Below are positions 33,070 to 44,455 of a stretch of DNA of 62,000 nucleotides, in pieces. Made by a program: the position numbers and the translations under genes. A model generated the notes under the pieces. The model was given only the letters and a program-made list of their open reading frames with translations, was not told the DNA's origin and made no database searches. Each line of letters begins with the position of its first letter. Position 1 is the first letter of the stretch. Source of the DNA: Gnetum montanum (lineage: Eukaryota; Streptophyta; Gnetopsida; Gnetales; Gnetaceae); contig MNCI01008366.1 in assembly GCA_015680685.1 (NCBI GenBank), forward strand, positions 677,686 to 739,685, in the 5' to 3' direction.

Positions 33070-35526
33070 CAAGTACCTCAACAATACTGGGTGGTATATG
33101 CTCATCCCAATGAGTATGTACCAGACTGTACCTTCATCTTACATCAAGATGAACTGATGTGGTGGCGTAATATGGAAGGCAACATCGTGTTGCCACCTGA
33201 TCGATCTATTTCAGCAATGTTCTAGCTAATGCTTGCATGACATGGGCTTCAACATCTCCATGGAGAATATGAAATGCAAGATCCTGACTCAAGACATTAT
33301 CATCCCATTGAAGTGCAAAGATTAAGGGATTGTCAGCTAGAGCACCAACACAAGCTTGTGAAGAGCAAGGGGTCAAATATCTTTCCACCTCCGCTTGGCC
33401 CAATTGATGAAGGTGATCATTTATTTAGTGATTCTCCTCTCTTTGACTTTGTTCAAGTAGCCCTCAACTAGAATGTACAATCTACAATCCATAATCCAGG
33501 TTTTGGTCAAAATGGATCCAATGAAAAAAATGGATCTGGAGAACCAAGTCAGGAAAAGGGGAACAAAGGAGATTATGATCACGATTGTGGTCGCAAGCAT
33601 CAAAGGAAGGATGATAGGCATCAGTGTAGAGAAATTTCCCCTTCATCTTCCCCTTCATCATCATCATCATCTTCTTCATTTGGTTGAAATCGTGGTCAAA
33701 GATGAAATAATCATGATGGAGGTGACTGACGGGACCAGAATAACAGAAGGGGCCATTGGGATAGTCATGACCAAAGACGTGGGCAATCTAGAGAGGCCCA
33801 GCATCAAGAATGAAGGGCTAGTAGGGAAAATCGTAGGCATGACCATCATGGCCTTGATGAACCTCTACTTACTACTTGAGGCATGTTAAATATTGTAGAG
33901 GCTATGCGGATTCCAACAAGGCATGTGAAGGATAGCAGAATAAAGAGGCTGGATATGAACATCCCTTGGTTCGAGGGAGGATATGATGCTGACCCACAAA
34001 ATCATCTTCAGGCCTTCCAAGATGTATGTGCCTTGTAGAACATTGAAAATGACTGGCAAAAGCTAAAATTATTTTCAAGTATACTTATAAAGGAAGTAGA
34101 AATTTGGTATAGATCCTTGGAACTAGAATCAATCAGGTAGTGGAGTACGATGTTGGAACTATTCAATGATAAATATCAAACGTTCTCCCAAGTATCCAAT
34201 TTAAGAAAATAAATTCAAGGGTGGAAACAAGGGAATCATGAGCCCTTGAATGCTACAATTGATCAATACTACTCTTTGTTGCAGAGGTGTCCTAACCATG
34301 GATACTCTCAGCTTGATTAGTTTTTCCATATCATAAATAGGTTGCGGTTTGAAACTAGGAAAACCCTTAGTATCTATGCTCAAGGAAGCTTGATAGAGTT
34401 GAGCACCCATCGGATTCAAAAACTAATTGATCATGTAGCCAAGGAGGAGGGAGAGTTGAGAAAATGTGAAAGTGCAGAAGTATGTAACATGAATCCTTCT
34501 ATTTGAAAAAAGGGGGTTAGATTTTGTGACAATGAGGATGAATTCACCAGAGATGAGGTGGTTAATCAGAAAACCTTTCCATTCTAGAAATTGCAATTAG
34601 AAATTACAGCTAAGGTTGATCAATTATGGGACTCCATAGACAATAAATTTCGAGCTGTTTTAAAAATTGCTAAAGAGTCCAAGGAGCAAGGTGGTATGCA
34701 AGAGCATTAGAGACATAAGGAAGTTAAACATGCCAAATCTAAGGGTAAAGGTAAAATGACTACGATAGAGATGGCTATGGATAGTGATTCAAATGATGAT
34801 GGTGGGTGTGATGTCTACCAGTATGAACATCCTAAGGGATGTTATCTAGTTGTATCACACTTGTAGAAATTTGGGGTGTATGCCTTACATCCACAACTTG
34901 CACAAAAGCAAACTCCCAAAATATTTCCTTATCCACAAGGAAATCCTTGACAGTTCCACCAATCACAGAAATACTATCCAAGTGGAATTCTTTCGTAACC
35001 CTATGAATTGTAGCAACAGTGGCAGCAACCACAATTGTGGGCATTGCCACCTCCAAGACAGTAATACCCTTACTGGCAACCAAATTCCTACAGTTACTAT
35101 GTTTAGCAACCTTCATCTCCAAGGGACTTCTTTGGTCATATTGCTGCTTACCAATCTCACCACTACCCTCCTAAAACATACCAATCAACCTATTAAAGGA
35201 GGGATGCCACCTACTACCCTCATGCACCTCCTGTTCCTACACCTACTCCTCCACCTCCTGCATCTCTACCACCTACTCCATCTATGCAGAGTGAATTTCT
35301 TGCACAACCACAACAAAGGAATGCTATGAGGGTAGTTAATCTATAATTAATTAACCCATCAAGTAGGTCAGAACCATAAACAAAGAAAAGATCCTTCTTT
35401 TGATCTCGTAGTTCACCAAAGCCCTCGGATACATCGATGGTTGGTAACCCTGTTCTTCCACCTTCATCGGTTTCCTCTCTATCTGAGTCCCCTTCAAACC
35501 AAAATCTTTCGTGAATCCATATTGTA
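33070..35526 (+). pseudogene. gag: Gag of element F, in frame with its Pol
   Basis: The frame (codon starts at 33085, 33274, 33898, 34201, 34801) is continuous. It holds the N-terminal module YWVVYAHPNEYVPDCTFILH, a Ser-rich linker (33655-33690), the Gag core (KRLDMNIPWFEGGYDADPQN, LKLFSSILIKEVEIWY, YYSLLQRCPNHGYSQ), and a helical segment (KEEGELRKCESAE). The knuckle position follows (CDVYQYEHPKGCY, second Cys replaced by Tyr), then a Pro/Gln/Tyr-rich tail. Nearly thirty nonsense codons interrupt it, but I find no frameshift. The start codon is degraded: GTACCTCAACAATAC stands where B has ATGCCTCAACAATAC. Confidence 0.85.
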
Positions 35527-36294
35527 ATGCTGACACATGCTATATCTAATTAGATTTGAACTGGTAACTTGCCTAGAAAATTAGCTAATTTGGGGAGTCC
35601 CCTAGTTTACCTACAAATTACTAGGAATGAGCCTTGCAAATCTCTTCTTGACTCTGGTTTCGGTGTTAATATGATCTTGCATGAGATGTACACAATGTGA
35701 AACTTCCCTCCCTTGAAGAAGAGTAACATCTCGCTGGAACTAGTGGACTAGTCCATTACTATTCCATTGGGACTAGTCGAAGACATCATCACCATTGTTT
35801 GTGGGTGATCATATCCTACTGATTTCCTAGTAATCAAAGTAAAGAACTGCAAGTGGGACTTTCCAATTATCATGGTGAGGGTGTGTCTAAGTACTATTGA
35901 TGTCAAAATGGGCATTAGAGATCTTTCCTTCGAGATATCAAAAGAAAATGAATTTGGAAAGATCGAGAAGAAGAGAGTTCCATGTATCGCGTACAGCGAT
36001 TCAGGGTACCATTGTGTGTAGAAGTTATGGTTAGTAAAGCAAACATCTATCTTTGCATGCAAGCAATGTGCACCAGAAGCTGATATCCAGAGATGTCTGT
36101 ACGTAGCAGCTACAAAACAAGAAGACACCCAGTGGCTGAAAACTGATACTAGCAGCAGTATATTATGCATGGAACTAACTAAGGGCCTAATGTATGAGTA
36201 TGTTGCAAGTATGGATGAACTTGATCAAGTTCACCACCAACTCTCTATAGAAGCAAATGATGATGTCAATTAGGGTGAGCTAGAAATTCCTAAT
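35527..36294 (+). pseudogene. Protease of element F
   Basis: Same frame as Gag. LPRKLANLGSPLVYLQ is followed by the active site LLDSGFGVNM (D-S-G at 35650-35658, intact), SITIPLGLVEDIITIV and GKIEKKRVPC. A linker with CAPEADIQRCLYVAATKQED leads to RT. Stops occur at Trp/Gln positions. Of the three protease copies fully inside the window (B, D, F) it is the only one keeping D-S-G. Confidence 0.85.
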
Positions 36295-37286
36295 AGTTTT
36301 AAACAAGAGCCCCTTGAATTGAAGATGCTACCGGTTGGAATGGAGTATGTATTTTTGAAAAATGAGAGGCTGGTTATCAATAATGTCAAGCTTACTATAG
36401 AGCAAAAGAAAAGGTTGATAAAAGTTGTGGAAAAATGGTTAGCATCCTTTGCTTGGTTATATTTTGAACTTACTAGGATAGATCCAAGAATATGCAAGCA
36501 TCGAATATACACTGACCTTGTTGTCAAGCTGAAATAACAACCGCAGTGACATTTAAATCCCAAGTTAAAACAGATTGTCAAAGAGGAGATTGAACAACTC
36601 ATCAAAGTGGGATTCATCTACCCTATCATAGATAGTGAGTGGATCATCCCTCTTGTGATCGTGCCAAAGAAAGAAGGCAAATGGCAAGTGTGCATTAATT
36701 TCTAGCTATTCAACATGGAAACTTTCAAGGATCATTTTACATTACCTTTCATTAACCAAGTGTTGGACACCATTTTGGGGTACAACTATTATAGCTTTCT
36801 TGATGGTTATAGTGGCTATAACCAAATTTGGATTACACTAAAGGACTAGGAAAAGATAACTTTCACAAGTCCTTGGGGGACTTTTGCCTATCGACAAATG
36901 CCATTTAGTCTATGTAATTCCCCAACCATATTTCAATGATTAGTTCTTAGCCATTTTCAACAGCAAATTGGTAGCGGGGTAGAATTTTTTATGGATGAAT
37001 TTTCTACCTATGGAGCTACGTTCGAGCAAGATTTGGACCGTCTTGAGTAGGTGTTGAAAAGATGTGTCGAAACAAACCTCTAGCTCAATCGGAAAAAGAG
37101 TCATCTTATGGTTGAGGAAGGTGCAATCTTGGGGCATCGCATCTTAAAAGCAGGAATCCATGTGGACCTTGAAAAAATAAGGGTCATCCAAGGAATAACT
37201 CACCAGCCCAAAATAGTTAAAAATGTTTGGTCATTCCTTGGTCATACTGGCTACTACCAACAATTCATCAAGAATTTTTCCAAAAT
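36295..37286 (+). pseudogene. Reverse transcriptase of element F
   Basis: Frame unchanged from Gag. Visible blocks: FKQEPLELKMLPVGMEYVFL, IDPRICKHRIYTDL, IKVGFIYPIIDSEWIIPLVI, VPKKEGKWQVCINF, FLDGYSGYNQIWI, FTSPWGTFAYRQMPFSLCN. The catalytic box is FMDEFSTYGATFE (36988-36999), so the second catalytic Asp is Glu. Then EEGAILGHRILKAGIHVDLE and WSFLGHTGYYQQFIKNFSKI follow. About nine in-frame stops and no shift. Confidence 0.9.
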
Positions 37287-37960
37287 CACCAAGCCATTAG
37301 TAGAATTGAAAAAGAAGGATGCATCATTCGTTTGGACCCCTGCATGTGAATCAGCATTTCAACAGTTGAAACAAAAGCTTGTTGAAAATCCCATTCTTCA
37401 AGCACTAGATTGGTCTAGACTATTTCATGTGATGATCGATGCATCAAATTATGCTTTGGGGGCAATGCTTATGTAGATGGATGATCAATAACATCCATAT
37501 TACATTCACTATGCAAGCTAGAGCATCGCAGGTGCACAACTGAACTACACCACCATAGAAAAGGAGTTGATGGTAGTGGTGTTCACTTTAGAGAAGCTTA
37601 GGCACTATGTGCTTGGCTACAAAGTGTTTGTGCATACAAATTATAGTGCCATTATATTTTTAATGAACAAACTGATGGTAAGCTCCTATGTCATACAGTG
37701 GCTCATGATTTTGTAAGAATTTGATTTCATGATGGTAGATCATAAAGGTGTGGAGAATGTGGTCATGGATCTCTTATTGCAACTAAGATAGGATGACAAA
37801 GAGAAAGAAAGCCCTTTATCTAATCAATTCCTTGACGAATCTCTCCTTGTAGGTGCTATCAATGCACAAATGCCTAATGAACCAAAATGGTACGACACCA
37901 TCCTTGCTTATTTGCTCAAGCAAGAACTGCTGCAAGGGCTGGACACTAGAAAGAAATAAC
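37287..37960 (+). pseudogene. RNase H domain of element F
   Basis: Follows RT in frame: FVWTPACESAFQQLKQKL, ALDWSRLFHVMIDASNYALG, GAQLNYTTIEKELMVVVFTL, then RHYVLGYKVFVHTNYSAI. The third acidic position is Asn (HTNYS against HIDHS/HMDHS in B and D). Probably inactive even without the stops. Confidence 0.85.
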
Positions 37961-39237
37961 AGTTTCTTCACTAGGTCAAATATTTCATGGAGATTAATGA
38001 AAAATTTTACAAGTTTTGTCCCAATGGCCTAGTACTTTGGTGTGTCCCTGATACAAATCAACTTTTCATTCTTCAGGATGATCATGAAGGTCCTTGTGGG
38101 GGCCATTATGTTGGGAGATGCACAACCATAAAAATCCTCATGGCGGGGTATTATTGGCCAACAATCTTCAAGGATGCACATTAATTCTTCTATGCTTGTG
38201 ATCGTTGCAAGAGAGATGGTGAAATGATAGCTTGAATGTAGGAACTATAATAATGGATACAACCTCTTGAACCATTCGACATTTGGGAAATTGACTTTAT
38301 GGGTCCCATTGCACCTTTATCAAATGGAAAGGCATATATAATATTTGTAGTTGAGTATTGTACTAAGTGGGCAGAAGTAGCAGTCGTCACCGATTGTACA
38401 TCCATCGTTGCTGCTTAGTTTGTACAAAAAAACATCATGAACAGGTTTGGTGTACCTCATGCATTAATTTCTGATAATGGAACTCATTTTATAGGCACCA
38501 CATTCCAAAAGCTAATATAATGCTTGGGGTTTGAACATAAATTCACAACACCATATCATCCCCAAGTCAATGGCCAAGTTGAGGTCACTAATTAAGAGAT
38601 TATAAAAATCTTAACGCTTACCATTAGAAAATATTAAAGGGATTGGAGCACTAAATTAAATGATGCCCTTTGGGCCTATCACTCCACATGGAAGTTTCCT
38701 ATTGGTTATTCTCCCTATGAGCTCATGTATGGAAAACTACCAACATTGCCTATCCAATTTGAGCTTCATACACTCTCTATAGCCTATCACCTTGAGCTAG
38801 ATCTAAGTCTAGCATAGAAAAAATGATTAATGAGTCTCAACTTGCTAGATGAAAATTAGCTAATGGCCCTATCATCTAATGAGACACATAATACATTCAA
38901 CAAGAAATGTCATGACCTTAGAATAAGAAAAGTAAAGTTTCAACCAAGAGACAAGGTTCTTTATTGGAATCCTACACATGTACCCCAATGAACCAAATTC
39001 CAAACATTGTGGGAAGGACCTTACATTATTGATGAGACTTTTCCATCTGGGGCCATGATCATCTACAAACCTGATAGCCCAGACAAAAAATAATTAGTTA
39101 ACATTCAACAAATAAAACCTTTCCATGAGCTCAAGCTAACCAACACAACAAACACCTTGTCAAATGAACAACCATGCTCAATCTTTCGGATCTTTCCCTT
39201 ATGACTTAGTGATGGGAAAGATGGCCCTCCATACTAA
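37961..39237 (+). pseudogene. Integrase of element F, catalytic triad intact
   Basis: Frame unchanged. The HHCC region runs DDHEGPCGGHYVGRCTTIKI...ACDRCKRDG (38080-38215). The core has FDIWEIDFMGPIAP (first Asp), HALISDNGTHF (second Asp, 38473-38475) and NGQVEVTN (Glu). WEGPYIIDETFPSGAMIIYK lies in the C-terminal domain, and the frame ends DGKDGPPY before TAA 39235-39237. It has about seventeen nonsense codons, several at Trp or Gln. It is the only integrase copy here with D, D and E all kept. Confidence 0.9.
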
Positions 39238-41190
39238 CATCTTAGGCAACTCCTCAATTTTTGACCTTTTTGTTTTATACATTTTTGGTTTTACAACTTT
39301 TTATTTTCATCTTCTTTGTTTTACATCCTTATTTTACATATTTATATTTTTAAGGTTATTGGTCTTTTCTTAGTTTTTTTTTACACTAATGTTAATATAT
39401 TCAATATCTATTGTTTACTCTTTTACTCTCTTTTATGATTCTGTTTGCTTATGTCTGATGTGTTTCCCTACTTTTTCTGCTAATAAGATGGTAGGTACAA
39501 TGGTAATGCACTACTTGATGGTGGTATGTTTTATTTGTAATTTGATTGTTGATGTTTGGTTTCTGACTTTGAATGTCATTACTGACGACTAGGACATGGT
39601 TTCTTTTCATGTAATAGGTAGTGATTCCACATCATCCACTCATCCACATACTCTATGGTTTTCCTTATTTTGGGAGCATGCAGTCTCTTCTTCATTAATG
39701 CAACTTTAATAAATTGGTGACTTCCAGAATTGGGAAGGAATCAAAAGTTTGGATAGGGTGTGGCCTCAAAGGCATGTGGTATTCTTCATGTTTTTTTTGT
39801 TTTCCTGTGTGTAGGAGTATTCTCATAAGCTTGTCATCATTCCACGTCATTTTACAATAGGAAGTCCAATAAGTCCTTGCATTGAGTGGTCGTCATCTAA
39901 AAAAAAGAGATGAGGATTCAAAGCACACCCTTTGGATAAAATAAATTCAAAAAACACATGGGTCTTTGCATGGTGTGGTTCCATTCAAAAAAAACACATG
40001 GGAATTCAAAGCACACCCCTTAGACCAAATAAAAAGGACTATAAGCACTAGTTATGAGACTTGTTTTATCTCCTATAACTAAGGCCCTTTCTCACTTCCT
40101 ACCTTCACTCCAATTTGGAATGGTGGTTGTTTTGTGGGAGCATTCTTATGTCTCAGGGGATGGACTTGCTGTAGAATGTCAATGCGAAGTCACTGAAAGT
40201 GGTTGGTTTTGATTTTGACTGAGGAAGGATCCTACCAAGTCAATTAAGCATAAATTTTACAAGGGACTGCATGTGACCATAATTAGAAACTCCATTTCAC
40301 TCTCTCTATCATCCATCTATGCTTTTCATGCCTCACCTCACTGCCAGTTTCATGTTTTGATTCAATGTTCTAGTTTGATGTGTTGGGTTTCTCAGTTAGT
40401 TACTTTTGGGTTTTTGTACTTAACTTTCTGTAACCATTAATCATCCATGGTGCCCATGGACTCCTTGGTTTAAGGATTGTGTCTGCTTTGGGGAGGACCC
40501 ACTTGAATATCTTTTGGTTTGGTTAAGTTAAGTTCTTTACCCTTAGACATTGTTACAATCAAATTCTTTTTATTTACCTCATCCATGTCATCCAATTATA
40601 CATACCTTCACAACTATCTGTAATGAACCTCTTTTTATTATTGTAAATACCCTCTTTCCAGTATTCCTTATGTTAAGCTTTTTTTGAATTTTATGGATCA
40701 CTTCTCTTATTTAACCCATTCGTCAGTCTTTCCACTAACAACATTAAGCAACCAATCTATCACAATCACAACTTGGCTAGATGAAATTGCTGATGAGACA
40801 AGGTACTCAGCCATTATTTGTTGCACTATAAATACTAATCCTTGGTTTTGTTGTGATTGTAGTGGGAAGCATGGAGTGGAAGTGGGGCTGTCATCACCAA
40901 GGAGGATGCAACCATATCACTTAGGGGAGATTGTTCCTAACCATTGGATCTCTTCTACCTATCCCTCATTCTTTTATTGCCAAGATGGATTGGATTTCCT
41001 TTGGATCTGTTAGTGTTCTTTCCTATTGTCATGAACACCCAATGTTGTATACCATTGTAATATTGTATGCCCTGGCAATTTTGTATTTGTTTGTTTTCTC
41101 TATGTCACTCTGCATGTCAATCAAATAATTCTACACCCCCTATTATATTTTGTAAAAGACTTATTCCTCTTCTTCTGTACTTGAGGATGA
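39238..41190 (+). other. 3' non-coding region of element F
   Basis: Begins with the T-rich TTTTAC tract (39262-39400). At 39870-40030 two diverged copies of a block of about 90 bp carry TCTTTGCATGGTGTGGTT and TTCAAAGCACACCC. CTAAGGCCCTTTCTCACTTC (40080) and AATCATCCATGGTGCCCATG (40440) are shared with D. The plus frames at 39164-39592 and 40684-41128 look membrane-like only because the DNA is T-rich; no homologous frame exists in the sister copies. Confidence 0.7.
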
Positions 41191-41213
41191 GTTTTCATTC
41201 AGTCGTGGGGGTG
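41186..41213 (+). other. Polypurine tract of element F
   Basis: GAGGATGAGTTTTCATTCAG then TCGTGGGGGTG, abutting the 3' LTR at 41214. Confidence 0.85.
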
Positions 41214-42092
41214 TGATAAATTGTGTTTTTCATCACTCCAATATTGGGGTGGCTACGATATCGGGTACACAATATCAGGTACATGATATTGTGGCCTAAG
41301 ATGCCATATTGTACATTCGATATCGCAAGGTTACTCTTAGGTCTATAAATACAGCACCTAGGTGCACAATTGGAAGTAAGTTTTTAGTAGTCAATAGCGA
41401 AACTTTTGTAGTTTTTCCATTTGAAAGTTAGAATATTTTCCAAGCATTTGCAGTAGAAGATCTAAGTGTGAACAGATCTTTATTCAAGTATTGATGTACC
41501 TAAGCACACCATTATGTTGGCAATAAATATGAGCTCTTTGATCCATTCCTTGCAGCACTTGAGATTTTCTTTCTTATGCATTTATATTTCATGCAATTTA
41601 CATTAATGTTATTTATGTAGTAATTAAGTTTGATCAATTAAGAAAATTGTTAAATTACACAAGCATGACCCCTTAGAGCATACGTGTGACACTTGGTAGC
41701 TTAGAAACGACTAGCATTTTGACAGCCCAACAGTGTTTGCACAATGTTCAAGATGTGTTCAAGAAGTGGGAATGGTTACTTGTGTTAGGTTAGATTAGAC
41801 TATAGTTTACTTAGTAATTAATTGCTCTTACTTTTATTCACTTTTACTTTTATTCTTTTTCTAGGTGAGTAATTCCATAAAAACACAAAATACTAAAAAT
41901 CTTATGCCTCAGTCACACTTAACCATACAATTGCATTTCACAAGTGGGACTAGGAAGACAATGAATGAACAACATGCATACACTATTTAGCTCTAGTGCA
42001 CTTAGTAATTATAGTTTTTGGAATTCAACCGAATTGCAAATGAACACTTGTGATTCGTATGGTTGGGTGTAGGGGTACCTTACTCCTCATCA
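41214..42092 (+). repeat. 3' LTR of element F
   Basis: 879 bp, TGATAAATTGTG...CTCATCA, TATA box at 41344-41351. Colinear with 32009-32870, with a short TTTTATTCACTTTTACTTTT expansion near 41840. Confidence 0.93.
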
Positions 42093-43780
42093 ACCGTGAA
42101 GGCCACAAGAACCGAAGGGTTGGCCAAAACCATCATCAACGCAGTGATGATGATGAACCTCTATTAGCAACTCGAAGCATGCTCAACATTGCAAAGGTAG
42201 TAAAGATTCCAACTAGGCATGTGAAAGATAGTAGGATCAAGTGCTTAGACATGAATAATATCCCAAGATTTGAGGGGGATACAACTCTAATCCGCAAACA
42301 CATCTACAAGCTTTCCATGATGCTTGTGCCTAGAAAATGAATGGTAGAAACTCAAGCTCTTTCCTAGGACATTCACCAAGGAAGCTAAAAGCTAGTACTA
42401 GTCCTTGGAACTTGAATCCATTCACTAATGGAGTACCATATTAGAGGCTGATTAATGACAAATATCAGATGTACTCAAGAGTGTCTAATCTACGAAGGAA
42501 AATCCAAGGCTAAAAATAGGGAACACATGAACCCTTGGATGTCACCCTAGATTGATATTATTCACTCTTACATTGATGCTCTAGCTGTGGTTATTCTTAG
42601 AGGGAACAACTTTGCCACATCATAGATGGGCTCAGAGCAGAAACTAGAAGAACTCTTAGGGTGTATGCCCAAGAAAGACTATTTGAACTGAGAGCTCATA
42701 AGATCCAAAGGCTAATTGAGAAGGTAGCAAAAGAAGAAGATGAGCTACGGAAAAGAGAAAGTGCAGAAGAATATAATAGGGATCCTTCCATTAGAAAATG
42801 GGAGGTCCAATTTTATGATGAGGAGGAGTCACCACTCGATGAAGTGGTGAACAGAAAAATCTTGCCCATCCAAAAATTTGTTTCTAATATTTCGACAAAG
42901 GTTGATAAATTATGGGACTTTTTTGGATAAAAATTTTCAAACTCCTATGAAGATAACCAAAGAATCCAAAGAGAAAAATAGTGATCATCATTGTAAGAGG
43001 TGAAAAGAAGCTGAATGTGCCTACTAAAGAGGTAAGGAAAAAGTTGTTGCTATAGACGAAGTTGTGGAGATAGACTTTGAGGATGATGTTGATTATGAAA
43101 TTTATCAATACAGGCATCCAAAGGGTCATTTCCTTATGGTGTTACACTTACAAGAGTATGGGGTGTATGCATTGAATCCTCAACTAGCACATAGGTAAGC
43201 ACCTACACGATTGCCTTATCCTCAAGCCAATCCAAGACAATTCCACCAGCAACAAAAAGCTTACTACCCAAGTGGAGCTCCATCACAACCTTATGAATAA
43301 TATCAAAAATGGTACCAACCACATTTATAGAGAATGCCACTGTCAAGGTAGTAGTACCCTTATAGGCAACTAAATCCATATAGGTACTATGTTCAGTAAC
43401 TTATCTCTTGAAGAAGTTCTACAAGTTATACCTCATTTCAGCATCACTATTATCCTCCAGAGTACCACTGAATACATTCACCATTTTCTCAAGGGAAAAA
43501 CCATATCCATATCATCCTTCACATTTGTCTATACATACACCTCCACCTTCAACCGAATTACCTCTTGTTCCATCCATGCAGGGTGAGATTCCTCCACAAC
43601 CACAACAACAAAATGCTATGAGGGTTGTACATTCACAATCAGCTTTCTAGCCAAGTGGTTTAGATAATCAATCCAAAAAAGACCCTTCTTTTGACCCAAT
43701 AGTCCTCTCCAACCCTCACAACCTAGTGCAGTTGATCATCTTGCATCACCAATACCCTTATCCTCTACATTAAATACCTT
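42093..43780 (+). pseudogene. gag: Gag of element D, C-terminal part
   Basis: Resumes after F: REGHKNRRVGQNHHQ, then DDDEPLLATRSMLN and the Gag core (IKCLDMNNIPRFEG). A small indel near 42285 shifts frame, and YQMYSRVSNLRRKIQG follows. An intact 89-codon stretch (42661-42930) reads VYAQERLFELRAHKIQRLIE to EEYNRDPSIRKWEV. The knuckle position is EIYQYRHPKGHF (43100), both Cys lost. The Pro/Gln-rich tail ends near 43650. Confidence 0.82.
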
Positions 43781-44455
43781 CAAGTGCCCTTCAAACCAAC
43801 TACTACCTCAGATTCACACTATGATGCTAACTCATGCTATTTGATTAGATTAAGGCTGACAACCTTCCCACGAATAGATCTAACCCAGGAAGTCCACTTA
43901 TTTACTTGCAAATTGCTAGACATAAGCCATGTAAGGCTCTTCTTAACTCTTGTTCTAGAGTTAATCTCATCTCCCATGACATGTACAAGGCCTGGAACCT
44001 ACCACCTCTCAAGAAGAGTAACATCTATCTAGAATTAATAGATTAGTCTATTATTGTCTCTTTGGGATTAGTAGAGGACATTATGATCAAAATTTGTGGG
44101 TGGTCCTATCTTGCTGATTTTCTAGTAATCAAGTTGAAAACTACAAAAGTGACTTCCCCATCATTATGGGAAGAGCTTGGTTAAGCATGATTGATGCACA
44201 TATGGGCATAAGAAACCTCTCTCTAGAAATATCTAAAGAAAATGAATTAGGCAAGATAAATAAGAAGTGTATTCCATGTATCATGTATAGCAATAGCAGG
44301 TGCAATTATGTGCAAAAGATCTAGTCCATAAAAAGTACATACATTAAAGCATGCAATCAGTATGCACAAGAAATCAATATTCAAAGGTGTTTGTATGTAG
44401 TAGCCACAAAACAAGAGGTCCCCTAGTGGCTGATAGCTGACTTAGATAGTAGCAC
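43781..44455 (+). pseudogene. Protease of element D
   Basis: LLNSCSRVNLISHDMYK aligns with the LLDSGS..NLI active site of the family; 43945-43953 encode N-S-C, so both catalytic Asp and Gly are replaced. Then SIVSLGLVEDIMIKI-like residues, a frameshift near 44140, and IMGRAWLSMIDAHMGIRNLS. Decayed. Confidence 0.78.

Larger units (their letters stand above)
32009..42092 (+). mobile_element. Element F: complete Athila-type element nested in D
   Basis: 10,084 bp with two LTRs (32009-32870, 41214-42092), PBS, one Gag-Pol frame, 3' non-coding region and PPT. Target-site duplication ACTAT (32004-32008) / ACCGT (42093-42097). The two differences are transitions and could be a CpG in ACCGT decayed to TA. 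It is the innermost and therefore younger member of the C-D-F nest, yet heavily mutated. No ORF3. Confidence 0.92.

Noticed and set aside
39164-39592. Membrane-like frames after F integrase, possible Env
   Set aside because: They arise from the T-rich tract; no homologous frame in B, C, D or E.
40684-41128. 109-codon plus frame near the 3' end of F
   Set aside because: Not conserved in sister elements and without a recognisable motif.
43408-43650. Short Pro/Gln-rich frames as separate genes
   Set aside because: They are the Gag tail of element D or its alternate frames.
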